A stretch of DNA of 64,000 bases from NCBI RefSeq assembly GCF_900182655.1, contig NZ_FXTC01000013.1:1-64000 (forward strand), written 5' to 3'. The translations under genes were made by a program, and so were the position numbers. The notes beneath the pieces are model-generated. The model saw only the letters and a program-made list of their open reading frames with translations. It was not told the origin of the DNA and ran no database searches. The stretch comes from Chryseobacterium rhizoplanae. Lineage in GTDB: Bacteria > Bacteroidota > Bacteroidia > Flavobacteriales > Weeksellaceae. Shown one piece after another: positions 8,926 through 17,739 of the stretch. Position 1 is the stretch's first letter; each line of letters opens with the position of its first letter.

Positions 8926-11900
8926 TTAGAAAGATGCTTTAAGATTTAAACCAAAGCTTCTAGTCGATGGATACTGCGTCGTATAAGCAAAACCTGCAGC
9001 ATTCCCCGTTGTACTTGCAGTTTCCGGATCCGCATAGTTTCTATTGTTATCTGCGTACTTAAAGAATGGGTTTCTTGAGTAAACACCAACCGTCAGTGAG
9101 TTCAAGAAAGTAGAACCTAGGACAGATTTTGGTATATCATAGCTCAATGCGATTTCTCTAATCTTCAATGCAGTTGCATCCACTACTAAGTTTTCTCCAA
9201 CAGCTCTATAAGCACTACTAGAGAAGTAGTTAGTAACGTTAGTATAAGTTCCCGCACCTCCAACTGGAGTATTGTTAGGAGTATAAACCGGATTGGCTGC
9301 CGTACCTGTGTTTTGTACTGAATTAGGGACAACATATCCTTGCGTTCTGTCAAACTCAGCTGATTCTTCTAAACCTCCTGTAAAGGCAAGTAAGTTTTTC
9401 GTAAACGATACAAATTTACCTCCTTTTCTAAAGTCTCCCATTGCAGATAATGTGAATCCTTTATATTTAATGTTAGTTGAGAATCCAAGAATATAATCAG
9501 GGGTAGCTCTTCCTAAAACCTGAAGGTTACTTGTTGTCAAAGGATTTCCTTTAGAATCAACAATAATTCTTCCCTGATCGTCTCTCTGGAATGCACTTCC
9601 TTTAATAACCGGGAAGTCAGATCCTTTTACAGCAAATATACCTACAGCCGCTGCAGTACTGCTCAATAATGATACCTCATCAGCTCCATCAGCCAATTCT
9701 AATACTTTAGACCTGTAAGTAGAATATGACACTTTCATATCCCAAGTAAAATCTTTTGTTTTAATTGGGGTTAATCCTAAATCAACTTCAAGACCTCTTA
9801 GTCTCATTTTACCTACGTTATCTAGAACGCTGGTTAGACCAGATGCACTAGATGTTGTTTTAGCTGTGATCAAATCATCAGTAGTAGACTGATAAACTGA
9901 AGCATCTAATCTAACTCTATCCTTCAAGAATCCTAGAGATACTCCGAAATCTAAAGTATTAACAAATTCAGGTTTAATATCTACTGCCGTAGGAGTTTGG
10001 TTATTGATATATGAACTTAAGCCGTTGAAAGGGAATCCTGTTGGAAATACTCCGATCTCATCTGTTGCATATGGAGGAATCGCAGAAGTATTACCTACTC
10101 TTGTATATGAACCTGTAATTTTTGCATAATTAAGAATATCTCCTTTTAAATTAGCAAATGCTTTTGTAGGAACAAAAGACAAACCTACAGAATAATATGG
10201 ATAAACCGGGTTTGTTCTCTTACCTGTATTATAAGGGATTGTAGACATTACTGAAGATTGCTCAATTCTAAAGGTAGAGTTTAAGAATAAATAATCATTA
10301 TAACTTAAATCTAAATTCGCAAATCCTGCAATGATTCTACTATTCGTTTGATAGTTATCTAAATTTGCACTTGAAAAAGGATCTGGATTCAGGACGTTCC
10401 TAATATTATACCAACCTGGGATATCAAGATTATTCCCCCCCACAGAGGTTACATTATAAGTTCTGTCCTGGATGTTATTACCAATGTTAAGTTTTAAGTT
10501 GATTTTATCTGTTAAATCATAATTAAAGTTAACCATTAAATCACCATAAAAATTTCTTTCTTTTGATGTACTTTCATAATACCAAGAAGTGATATCACCC
10601 TGTCCTAAATCACCAAAAGTAATTCCATCAATAGATGTTCCTGGAAGATTATATGTTTTACTGAAAACTGCACCATCATTATGTCTTGTATAAGTCATTC
10701 CTCTTGATGTAAGGTTTCCGGTATACGTAATATTGATATTTTTATTTAGCTCATAATCCAAGCCAAGGATAGCACTGAAATAATCACTACGTCTGTCATA
10801 TCTCTCGTGATCGATAGTCCAGTAAGGGTTTACAGCATATCCTGTATAATATCCTTCAATACCACTATTTCTATAAAGCTTGATATTATTATTAGTAGGA
10901 GTCTGAAGAATATCATCGTATAAAGATGAGTTAGTATTAGATACTATTCTATTAATATAGTTGATGTTACCATCAATTCTCAATTTTCCAATTTTCTTAC
11001 CTCCTTTGAAAATAAAACTGTTTTGTCTCAATTTATCTCCCTCAACTACGAAATTGTTTTCTGTTCTGTTGGCAGAGAAAGATACATATGAATCAGATCC
11101 ACCTGCAGTTGCAGTAATTCCGTTTTGAGTTAATACTCCTGTTGAGAAAAATTTGTTCATGAAATTTTTCACTGGAGCATATTTTTCATAAATAAATGAT
11201 CCATCAGCCTGTGGAAGACCTGAAGGCATCATAGTTCCTCCGATAACCGGATTGTCATAAGCAGCACCCCAAGACATGTTTTCCCACGGCACATAGTTTG
11301 TACCACCATAGCTTACATCACTCCAACCTTCATCCTGAACTCCTTTCCCGTATTTCTGCTGAACTTTTGGAAGCATGAAAACGTTAGAAATATCAATAGA
11401 TGAATTGAATGTCATCTGAAGTTTCTCAGATTTCGTACCTCTTTTTGTAGTAACAATAATCACCCCATTTACCCCTTGCTGACCGTAAAGAGCTGCTCCT
11501 TGTAAACCTTTAATTACGTTAATGTTTTCGATTGCTTCTGGTGGTATCTGCTGTAAGATGTCAGCAGATGAAATAACGTTATCAATTACAATTAATGCTT
11601 GATTGTTACCCGTTATAGATTTAGCACCTCTTAAGACAACTCTATAACTAGGATCTACACCATTATTTGTCAAATTGATTTGTAAACCTGAAACCTTTCC
11701 TGTCAACGCCTGTACAGCAGTTGGTGCAGACGCTTGATTCAGCTCTTTTGTCGTTACAACTTGCTGTGTATTTGTTACCGCATCAGCCTTTCTTTTGATA
11801 CCTAAGGCTCCGGTAACAACTATCTCCTCTATATTTTTGGTTTTTAGAGTATCCTTCGTGTTTTGGGCTGACATCATCACAAATGAGGACGATAGCACAA

Positions 11901-11931
11901 CCGCAAATACACTCGCAGTTAATTTCTTCAT
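8926..11931 (-). CDS. SusC/RagA-like TonB-dependent receptor
   Basis: This 1001-residue TonB-dependent transporter has a signal peptide ending near MMSAQ, the family phrase KTKNIEEIVVTGALGIKRK, a plug domain (IVIDNVISS, INVIKGLQGAALYGQQGVNGVI) and a C-terminal barrel. Its N-terminus mirrors that of the SusC at 3921-6878 (both start MKKLTAS and share the DTxKTKxIE phrase), but the barrels differ substantially, which suggests duplication followed by a change of substrate. No carboxypeptidase-like N-terminal extension is present. It is the first gene of a two-gene operon with the SusD at 7287-8900. Confidence 0.95.
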   Translation of the reverse strand: MKKLTASVFAVVLSSSFVMMSAQNTKDTLKTKNIEEIVVTGALGIKRKADAVTNTQQVVTTKELNQASAPTAVQALTGKVSGLQINLTNNGVDPSYRVVLRGAKSITGNNQALIVIDNVISSADILQQIPPEAIENINVIKGLQGAALYGQQGVNGVIIVTTKRGTKSEKLQMTFNSSIDISNVFMLPKVQQKYGKGVQDEGWSDVSYGGTNYVPWENMSWGAAYDNPVIGGTMMPSGLPQADGSFIYEKYAPVKNFMNKFFSTGVLTQNGITATAGGSDSYVSFSANRTENNFVVEGDKLRQNSFIFKGGKKIGKLRIDGNINYINRIVSNTNSSLYDDILQTPTNNNIKLYRNSGIEGYYTGYAVNPYWTIDHERYDRRSDYFSAILGLDYELNKNINITYTGNLTSRGMTYTRHNDGAVFSKTYNLPGTSIDGITFGDLGQGDITSWYYESTSKERNFYGDLMVNFNYDLTDKINLKLNIGNNIQDRTYNVTSVGGNNLDIPGWYNIRNVLNPDPFSSANLDNYQTNSRIIAGFANLDLSYNDYLFLNSTFRIEQSSVMSTIPYNTGKRTNPVYPYYSVGLSFVPTKAFANLKGDILNYAKITGSYTRVGNTSAIPPYATDEIGVFPTGFPFNGLSSYINNQTPTAVDIKPEFVNTLDFGVSLGFLKDRVRLDASVYQSTTDDLITAKTTSSASGLTSVLDNVGKMRLRGLEVDLGLTPIKTKDFTWDMKVSYSTYRSKVLELADGADEVSLLSSTAAAVGIFAVKGSDFPVIKGSAFQRDDQGRIIVDSKGNPLTTSNLQVLGRATPDYILGFSTNIKYKGFTLSAMGDFRKGGKFVSFTKNLLAFTGGLEESAEFDRTQGYVVPNSVQNTGTAANPVYTPNNTPVGGAGTYTNVTNYFSSSAYRAVGENLVVDATALKIREIALSYDIPKSVLGSTFLNSLTVGVYSRNPFFKYADNNRNYADPETASTTGNAAGFAYTTQYPSTRSFGLNLKASF

Positions 11932-11957
11932 ATCAAATTCAATTATTTTTTACAGGC

Positions 11958-11991
11958 TACAAATTTGTAAAACTTTCTTAAAATTACAAAG
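11958..11991 (-). promoter_or_regulatory. Promoter of the second susC operon
   Basis: The 19-base block TACAAATTTGTAAAACTTT (11958-11976) is identical to the one at 6901-6919, and ACAAAG follows at the same offset. Read on the minus strand these give a -33 TTTG and a near-consensus -7 box. Confidence 0.7.
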
Positions 11992-12480
11992 GATTTTCTT
12001 AAAAAAAATAAAATTTTCAATTATTAACAATAAAAACTAAAAATAAAATATTAATATTTGTTAAAATTATTTCTCTTAACAAATATTAAAAAAAAATCAA
12101 ACAATATTTTTTTTAATCCCACAATAATAATTTTATCGATTTTTTTGACATCAATAATAAATGAATAAAATTCAAAAACCTGATTTACAATTAATTAATT
12201 GAATTCATTAAGAAAAACACCACAATATTAACATATTAGGAACATTATTTTCAATACTTTCACTTTCACCAAAAAAAACAAAAAACATAAGAAATCAGAA
12301 ACAATAATATTATTATCAAAAAAAATATCTTTTTCATAAGAAATAACCATCTAACATCTTTAGGAAATCACCTTAAAAAAAATTAGTATTACGTCAATTT
12401 GCATTTTGACAAAATCATCTTACCAAACCATGGAATACTATCTTTGTTTTTTTTAATTTTGCATCTATTATTTGACAAAT
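11992..12480. other. AT-rich intergenic region with an rnhB promoter
   Basis: This is a long divergent spacer between susC and rnhB with many A and T homopolymers. A perfect TATCTTTG box at 12439-12446 on the plus strand is the likely rnhB promoter. I found no open frame of note, no RNA gene and no clear repeat in the remainder. Confidence 0.55.
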
Positions 12481-13065
12481 ATGGAGCTAATAAAAAACTG
12501 GTCGAACATTTACATCGAGGCTGGATGTGATGAAGTAGGAAGAGGATGTTTAAGCGGTCCGGTGGTAGCTGCTGCAGTAATTTTAGATGATGATTTCAAA
12601 CAAAATCTGGTGAATGATTCAAAAAAATTAACGTTCAAAACCCGGATGGAACTGGATAGCTACATCAAAGATAATGTGAAAAACTATGCCATAGCAGAGC
12701 TTCCTCCTTCGTTTATTGATGAGCATAATATTCTTAACGCAAGTATTCATGCGATGCATCATGCACTGGATAAGCTTACCATAATTCCGGAGCTTATTCT
12801 GGTAGATGGAAACAAATTTCATCCTTATAAGTACATTCCCCATCAATGTATTATTAAGGGAGATTCTAAGGTTTTATCTATTGCTGCAGCATCTATTCTT
12901 GCCAAAAACTATAGGGATAAATTAATGATCCAACTTCATGAAGAGCATCCAGAATACGGTTGGGACACTAATTTTGGCTATGCCACAAAAAAACACCAAG
13001 AAGCCTTGATAAAGCATGGTCCGACATCTCATCACAGACAATCTTTCAGACTGAAATATGACTGA
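12481..13065 (+). CDS. rnhB: Ribonuclease HII
   Basis: This enzyme removes RNA from RNA-DNA hybrids and initiates excision of ribonucleotides from DNA in the cytoplasm. The 194-residue protein carries the RNase HII motif DEVGRG near residue 17 with catalytic Asp and Glu, the LVDG motif near 107, and the SIAAASILAK segment containing another active-site region. I chose the ATG at 12481 over the in-frame TTG at 12472, because the TATCTTTG box upstream leaves a normal leader and family members begin shortly before the DEVGRG strand. It is monocistronic and converges on yidC across a 16-bp hairpin. Confidence 0.95.
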   Translation: MELIKNWSNIYIEAGCDEVGRGCLSGPVVAAAVILDDDFKQNLVNDSKKLTFKTRMELDSYIKDNVKNYAIAELPPSFIDEHNILNASIHAMHHALDKLTIIPELILVDGNKFHPYKYIPHQCIIKGDSKVLSIAAASILAKNYRDKLMIQLHEEHPEYGWDTNFGYATKKHQEALIKHGPTSHHRQSFRLKYD

Positions 13066-13140
13066 AACACCTCATTTTCAATTATTAAATTCTCATGCCA
13101 AGATGAGAAATTTGAAATCATTCTAAATAAAATCCAAATA

Positions 13141-13177
13141 AAAAAAGAGAAGCAATAAATCATTGCTTCTCTTTTTT
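13141..13177. terminator. Bidirectional terminator between rnhB and yidC
   Basis: This is a perfect 16-bp stem (13141-13156 with 13162-13177) with a 5-base loop. A6 at the left and T6 at the right give a U tract in both directions. Confidence 0.92.
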
Positions 13178-13194
13178 ATAATATAATTTAAGAA

Positions 13195-14994
13195 TTATTT
13201 TTTCTTAGTTCTTTGCTGCTCCTGAACTTTTTGCTGCTCCTGAGCTTTCTCCATCATTTCTCTCATTCTCTTCTGGAACTTACCTTCTGCTTTCGGTTTT
13301 TCCTTGTTAGACTGAATCTGAGCATGGATTTTCTTTTCATCCAGGATCAGGTATTTAATTACAAGGATAATTAAGATGTTAATCGCATTCGATACAAAAT
13401 AATACCATGAAAGACCTGAAGCCGAAGTATTAAGGAAAAATAGGAATGTAATCGGGAAGATATACATTAAAACCTTCATATTTGGCATTCCTTCCTGTTG
13501 AGGCTGCTGCATATTTCCTGAAGTCATTACCGTATATATTAAGATAACAATTGTACAAGCTAATGCAAAAATACTCAGGTGATCTCCCAGGAAAGGAACT
13601 TTAAACGGAAGTTTGATCAAATCATCATAAGCCGTTAAATCTTTTGCAAACCAGAACCCCTGCCCTCTAAGGTCAATAAAGTTCGGGAAGAAACGGAACA
13701 ATGCATAGAAGATAGGAATCTGCACCAATGCCGGTAAACATCCCGCCATCTGATTCACTCCGGCTTTTCTATAGATCTCCATTGTAGCCTGCTGTTTCTT
13801 CATTGGATCCGCATCCTTAAATTTAGCATTCGCTTCATCAATTTCCGGACGGATTACCTTCATCATCGCACTCAATTTATGCTGCTTATACATAATTGGT
13901 GATAAAATCAACTTCACAATGATTGTCATTACAAAAATTACCCAGCCTGCAGATAATCCCCAGCTAGCGATAACACTATACAACCACATAAAGAAATAAC
14001 GGTTCATCCAACCGATAAAAGACCATCCTAATGGTAAAATCTCATCAAAGTTTTTATCATAAGATTTCAACAATGGAAGATCCAATGGCATAAAATACCA
14101 TGTAAAATCCTGATTCAATTCACTTCCGGTCATCTGAACGAAACCTTCATAATTTAGTTTCTTCAAATACTCTCCTTCCTCAACAGTCTCCTGGTTACCT
14201 TTACTATGTGTAAAACCATTTTTAGCTTCAATCACTGAAGAAAAGAACTGCTGCTTTACTCCAATCCAGTTAAGCGTTTCTTTCTCCTCATCCATTGTTG
14301 TTCTTCCATCATAATCATAATCCTTATAATTATTGAAAGCATAAGAGAATTCTGAGTGAGACTGCTCCTGAGCTCTACCTTTTTCCAGGTTTCTTACATT
14401 GTAATCCCAGATAAAATCTGCTTTATTGTCAGATGTGATATTGGCTAAACCTTGAGTTCTTACTTTAAAATCTAAAGTATATTTTGGAAGTAATGTATAA
14501 ATAAACTGGATAGCAGCACCATTATAATTGGCCGTCATCGTTACCGAATTTCCATTAACAGCAGGTGAGAAAACTAAATCTTTAGTATTGATTACTTTTC
14601 CTGTTTTATCTTTAAATTGGAAACCGTAGTTAGAATTATTTTTATTGATCAGGTAAAGAGGAAGATCTGCTTTATCTGTTTTGTGATCATATGCTTTATA
14701 TTTTGAAAGCTGAACTTTAGAAACCTGTCCTCCTAAGCTTGAGAATTCAACATTTAATTCTGTGTTTGACAGGCTGGCAGTCTGAATTGCACCCGGAGTT
14801 ACATTTGGATTGATATTGTTTGCCTGAGTTTGTTTTACGGCATTTTTTACCTGTTCCGTTTTCTGCTGCTGAGCTTTTAACTCCTCTTCTTTCACTTGTT
14901 TGTTCTGGAAATAGAACATAAAACCGAAGAGAACCAGGCATAAAACCGCGAAACTAATCATTTGCTTCTTATCGATTCCGTTGTTTTGTTGCAT
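13195..14994 (-). CDS. yidC: Membrane protein insertase YidC
   Basis: YidC inserts and folds inner-membrane proteins, alone or with SecYEG. The 599-residue protein has the Gram-negative layout: an N-terminal membrane anchor (about residues 12-28), a large periplasmic beta-sandwich domain (about 60-340), then the conserved 60-kDa insertase core with five membrane segments (FIGWMNRYFFMWLYSVIASWGLSAGWVIFV, then MYKQHKLSAMMKVIRPE, QMAGCLPALVQIPIFYALFRFFP). The C-terminal tail is rich in Lys, Gln and Glu, as is common for ribosome-contacting tails. It lies downstream of pyrG, but a terminator and its own promoter box lie between the two. Confidence 0.96.
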   Translation of the reverse strand: MQQNNGIDKKQMISFAVLCLVLFGFMFYFQNKQVKEEELKAQQQKTEQVKNAVKQTQANNINPNVTPGAIQTASLSNTELNVEFSSLGGQVSKVQLSKYKAYDHKTDKADLPLYLINKNNSNYGFQFKDKTGKVINTKDLVFSPAVNGNSVTMTANYNGAAIQFIYTLLPKYTLDFKVRTQGLANITSDNKADFIWDYNVRNLEKGRAQEQSHSEFSYAFNNYKDYDYDGRTTMDEEKETLNWIGVKQQFFSSVIEAKNGFTHSKGNQETVEEGEYLKKLNYEGFVQMTGSELNQDFTWYFMPLDLPLLKSYDKNFDEILPLGWSFIGWMNRYFFMWLYSVIASWGLSAGWVIFVMTIIVKLILSPIMYKQHKLSAMMKVIRPEIDEANAKFKDADPMKKQQATMEIYRKAGVNQMAGCLPALVQIPIFYALFRFFPNFIDLRGQGFWFAKDLTAYDDLIKLPFKVPFLGDHLSIFALACTIVILIYTVMTSGNMQQPQQEGMPNMKVLMYIFPITFLFFLNTSASGLSWYYFVSNAINILIILVIKYLILDEKKIHAQIQSNKEKPKAEGKFQKRMREMMEKAQEQQKVQEQQRTKKK

Positions 14995-15082
14995 TTTATT
15001 TTTGTTATAATTAAAATTTCCTATTCTTAGCTTACTGCAGAACTATAAGAAAACTGATAAATCTGCAGCAAATTTGAGCTGA

Positions 15083-15090
15083 CAAAAATA
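15083..15090 (-). promoter_or_regulatory. yidC -7 promoter box
   Basis: The minus strand reads TATTTTTG, a perfect TAnnTTTG match about 90 bases upstream of the yidC ATG and downstream of the pyrG terminator. Confidence 0.5.
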
Positions 15091-15136
15091 CTGTTTTTTT
15101 ATCAAAACTCTATACTATAATACATTACTATATAAT

Positions 15137-15168
15137 AAACTCAAGCTGAGAATAATCAGCCTGAGTTT
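15137..15168 (-). terminator. pyrG terminator
   Basis: The hairpin AAACTCA/TGAGTTT is extended inwards by GCTGA/TCAGC around a short loop, 30 bases beyond the pyrG stop. Confidence 0.7.
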
Positions 15169-15198
15169 ATGTGTAGACGTTTATGATAAAATATTACC

Positions 15199-16806
15199 TT
15201 ATTTCTTTTCGCAAGCTTTGATGAAAGCTCTGAATAAAGGATGCGGTGTTGCTACCGTACTCTTATATTCCGGGTGATACTGAACTCCCACATAGAACGG
15301 GTGATCAGGAAGCTCAAGCGCTTCTACCAAGCCTGTCTCAGGGTTTGTACCTGTAGCAAGGAAACCATTTTTTTCAAATTCCTGAAGATAATCACTGTTG
15401 AATTCATAACGGTGACGGTGTCTTTCAGAAATATTCTTGCTTCCGTAGATGTCAAATAATTTAGAACCATTTTTCAAAGAACATTTCCAGGCTCCAAGAC
15501 GCATTGTTCCTCCTTTATCTACTACATTTTTCTGTTCTTCCATTAAAGAAATTACAGGATCCGGAGTTGCTGTATCAAATTCCATTGAGTTTGCTTTGGT
15601 GTGTCCTAAAACATTTCTTGCAAATTCAACCGTCATGATCTGCATTCCTAAACAGATTCCCAACATTGGAATTTTATTTTCTCTTGCATATTTTGCAGTA
15701 AGAACTTTTCCTTCAATTCCCCTGTCTCCAAAACCTGGAGCTACAAGGATACCATTTACTCCTTTCAGAGTATCTTTAATATTCTCCTCTGTGATATCTC
15801 CACTGTATACCCATCTTACTTTTACTTCAGTTTCAAGGTCAGCTCCTGCATGTTTGAAAGCTTCAGCAATAGAAATATATGAATCCTGAAGAGAAATATA
15901 TTTTCCAACCAATGCAATCTCAACTGTTTTCTTTGGATTCTGGAATTTCTTAAGGAAGTTCTTCCAGTCTTTAAGATCAGCTGTTTTATCACTTTTCAGA
16001 TCCAGTTCTTTCAATACTACATCATCAAAGTTTTGTTTCTGAAGATACATCGGAACTTCATAGATTGTTTCCAGATCTTTACACTCGATAACGTTTTCCA
16101 AGGCAACGTTACAGAATTGAGCAAGCTTTGCTCTCTGATCTTTAGGAATTTTATGTTCCGTTCTGCACACTAAAACATCTGCCATAATTCCGCTTTCCAT
16201 CAATTGACGAACGGAGTGTTGGGATGGTTTTGTTTTTAATTCTCCACTTGAAGCCAGATATGGCAGTAAAGTAAGGTGAATCACCATAGAATTGCGCTCT
16301 CCCAATTCCCATTTCAACTGGCGAACAGTTTCAATGTATGGTAAAGATTCAATATCCCCTACCGTTCCTCCGATCTCCGTAATGATGATATCGTAGTTCT
16401 GTTTTGAAAGGATTTTAATTCTACGTTTGATTTCGTTAGTAATATGAGGAATTACCTGAACTGTTTTTCCAAGGAAATCTCCTTTTCTTTCTTTTTCAAT
16501 TACAGTCTGGTAGATTTTTCCTGTAGTAACGTTGTTGTTTTGGGATGTAGGAGCATCAAGATAACGCTCATAGTGGCCTAAATCCAGATCCGTCTCCGCA
16601 CCATCTTCAGTTACATAGCACTCTCCGTGCTCATAAGGATTCAAAGTTCCTGGGTCGATATTGATATAAGGATCTAATTTTTGGATCGTTACATTAAAGC
16701 CGCGTGATTTTAGTAGAAGTCCCAGAGAAGCAGAAACGATTCCCTTTCCCAAAGATGAAGTTACACCTCCTGTCACAAAGATGTACTTTGTATTCTTTTT
16801 ACTCAT
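15199..16806 (-). CDS. pyrG: CTP synthase
   Basis: CTP synthase makes CTP from UTP, ATP and glutamine. I start it at the ATG at 16806 (535 residues, beginning MSKKNTKYIFVTGGV). The longer frame upstream lacks family similarity and would cover the promoter. The N-terminal synthetase domain has the P-loop region GGVTSSLGKGI, and the C-terminal class I glutamine amidotransferase domain has the nucleophile motif GICLGMQ and the His-Glu motif VQYHPEYKS. A perfect TAACTTTG box lies 16 bases upstream. It forms its own transcription unit. Confidence 0.97.
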   Translation of the reverse strand: MSKKNTKYIFVTGGVTSSLGKGIVSASLGLLLKSRGFNVTIQKLDPYINIDPGTLNPYEHGECYVTEDGAETDLDLGHYERYLDAPTSQNNNVTTGKIYQTVIEKERKGDFLGKTVQVIPHITNEIKRRIKILSKQNYDIIITEIGGTVGDIESLPYIETVRQLKWELGERNSMVIHLTLLPYLASSGELKTKPSQHSVRQLMESGIMADVLVCRTEHKIPKDQRAKLAQFCNVALENVIECKDLETIYEVPMYLQKQNFDDVVLKELDLKSDKTADLKDWKNFLKKFQNPKKTVEIALVGKYISLQDSYISIAEAFKHAGADLETEVKVRWVYSGDITEENIKDTLKGVNGILVAPGFGDRGIEGKVLTAKYARENKIPMLGICLGMQIMTVEFARNVLGHTKANSMEFDTATPDPVISLMEEQKNVVDKGGTMRLGAWKCSLKNGSKLFDIYGSKNISERHRHRYEFNSDYLQEFEKNGFLATGTNPETGLVEALELPDHPFYVGVQYHPEYKSTVATPHPLFRAFIKACEKK

Positions 16807-16821
16807 TAGATTAGGTTTGTG

Positions 16822-16829
16822 CAAAGTTA
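16822..16829 (-). promoter_or_regulatory. pyrG -7 promoter box, fixes the start
   Basis: The minus strand reads TAACTTTG (perfect TAnnTTTG), with a TTTG about 23 bases further upstream (845-848 of the same kilobase). Its position rules out the longer in-frame extension of pyrG. Confidence 0.65.
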
Positions 16830-16979
16830 TGGGAAAAAGAGATACAAAGCAATTATTTACATTTTGAAAATTAAAAAACACCACTCAAACAATAATAAAA
16901 CCTGATAAAAATTTTTATCTATATTCGATATAAGCAAATGAAACAAAGTTATAACCAACATGATTTCTCTCTATCAACT

Positions 16980-17012
16980 AAAAAGGTTTTCCATTGAGTG
17001 GAAAACCTTTTT
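16980..17012. terminator. Terminator downstream of the YceI gene
   Basis: This is a perfect 14-bp stem AAAAAGGTTTTCCA/TGGAAAACCTTTTT with a 5-base loop, flanked by A and T runs. It sits just beyond the stop of the leftward YceI gene and can act in both directions. Confidence 0.88.
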
Positions 17013-17031
17013 AGTTTTATGTTTTGAAATG

Positions 17032-17601
17032 TTACTGCTTAACAAATTCAAAATAAGCTGTTACTTCAACATCTTTTGCTATTCCAGCACCAGACGGATC
17101 ATATTTAATGCCATAATCCAGACGATTCACTGTAAATTTCGTCTGAATTCCCATAACTTCTTTTCCGTCTTTATTTTTTGTAATTCCACCGAATGTAGCC
17201 GGAGCACTGATTTCTTTCTCCACACCTTTCATCGTCAGTTTTCCTTTTACGATATAATTGTTGTTTTTATCTTTTGTAACGGAAGAACTTTTAAATTCAA
17301 TAGTTGGATACTTTGCAACATCAAAAAACTCTTCGCTTATAAGATGTCTGTCTCTCATGTCCACTCCCGTATTAATGGTTGGAACACTGATAGAAAAGTT
17401 TAAATCGGCATTATCCAGATTAGCACTACCAGTGGCTGCTTTTCCATCAAATTTATCAAACCTTCCCTGCACAAAACTAATTCCCATGTGCTTGATATTA
17501 AAGTTAATCGATGAATGCATCTGATCTACCTGCCAGGTTCCCTGTGCAAACGCTACAACACTTAAAAGCGCAAATACGAAAGATAAAAATACTTTTTTCA
17601 T
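17032..17601 (-). CDS. YceI-family periplasmic protein
   Basis: This is a lipocalin-fold YceI protein; family members bind isoprenoid or other lipophilic molecules. Its 189 residues start with a signal peptide (MKKVFLSFVFALLSVVAFAQ), followed by the signature starts GTWQVDQMHSSINFNIKHMGISFVQGRF and the conserved strand KGKLTMKGVEKEISAPATF. The end EVTAYFEFVKQ also fits the family. A perfect minus-strand TAGCTTTG box lies at 17637-17644. Its ligand is not predictable from the sequence, and the neighbouring genes are unrelated. Confidence 0.92.
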   Translation of the reverse strand: MKKVFLSFVFALLSVVAFAQGTWQVDQMHSSINFNIKHMGISFVQGRFDKFDGKAATGSANLDNADLNFSISVPTINTGVDMRDRHLISEEFFDVAKYPTIEFKSSSVTKDKNNNYIVKGKLTMKGVEKEISAPATFGGITKNKDGKEVMGIQTKFTVNRLDYGIKYDPSGAGIAKDVEVTAYFEFVKQ

Positions 17602-17636
17602 TGTAATTATATTTTACATTACTATTATTAATTGAA

Positions 17637-17644
17637 CAAAGCTA
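17637..17644 (-). promoter_or_regulatory. YceI gene -7 promoter box
   Basis: The minus strand reads TAGCTTTG, a perfect TAnnTTTG match about 35 bases upstream of the ATG. Confidence 0.6.
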
Positions 17645-17727
17645 AGATATGAAAGATATTTCTACCGTGGATGGATTAGTTTTTAATATTAAATCCATTT
17701 AGATTCTGAAAGAAAAATGCTTTTTTA

Positions 17728-17735
17728 TAACTTCG
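17728..17735 (+). promoter_or_regulatory. radA -7 box implying a very short or absent leader
   Basis: TAACTTCG matches TAnnTTTG at all but one base and ends only 4 bases before the radA ATG. Transcription would then start at or next to the start codon. Confidence 0.45.
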
Positions 17736-17739
17736 CAGT

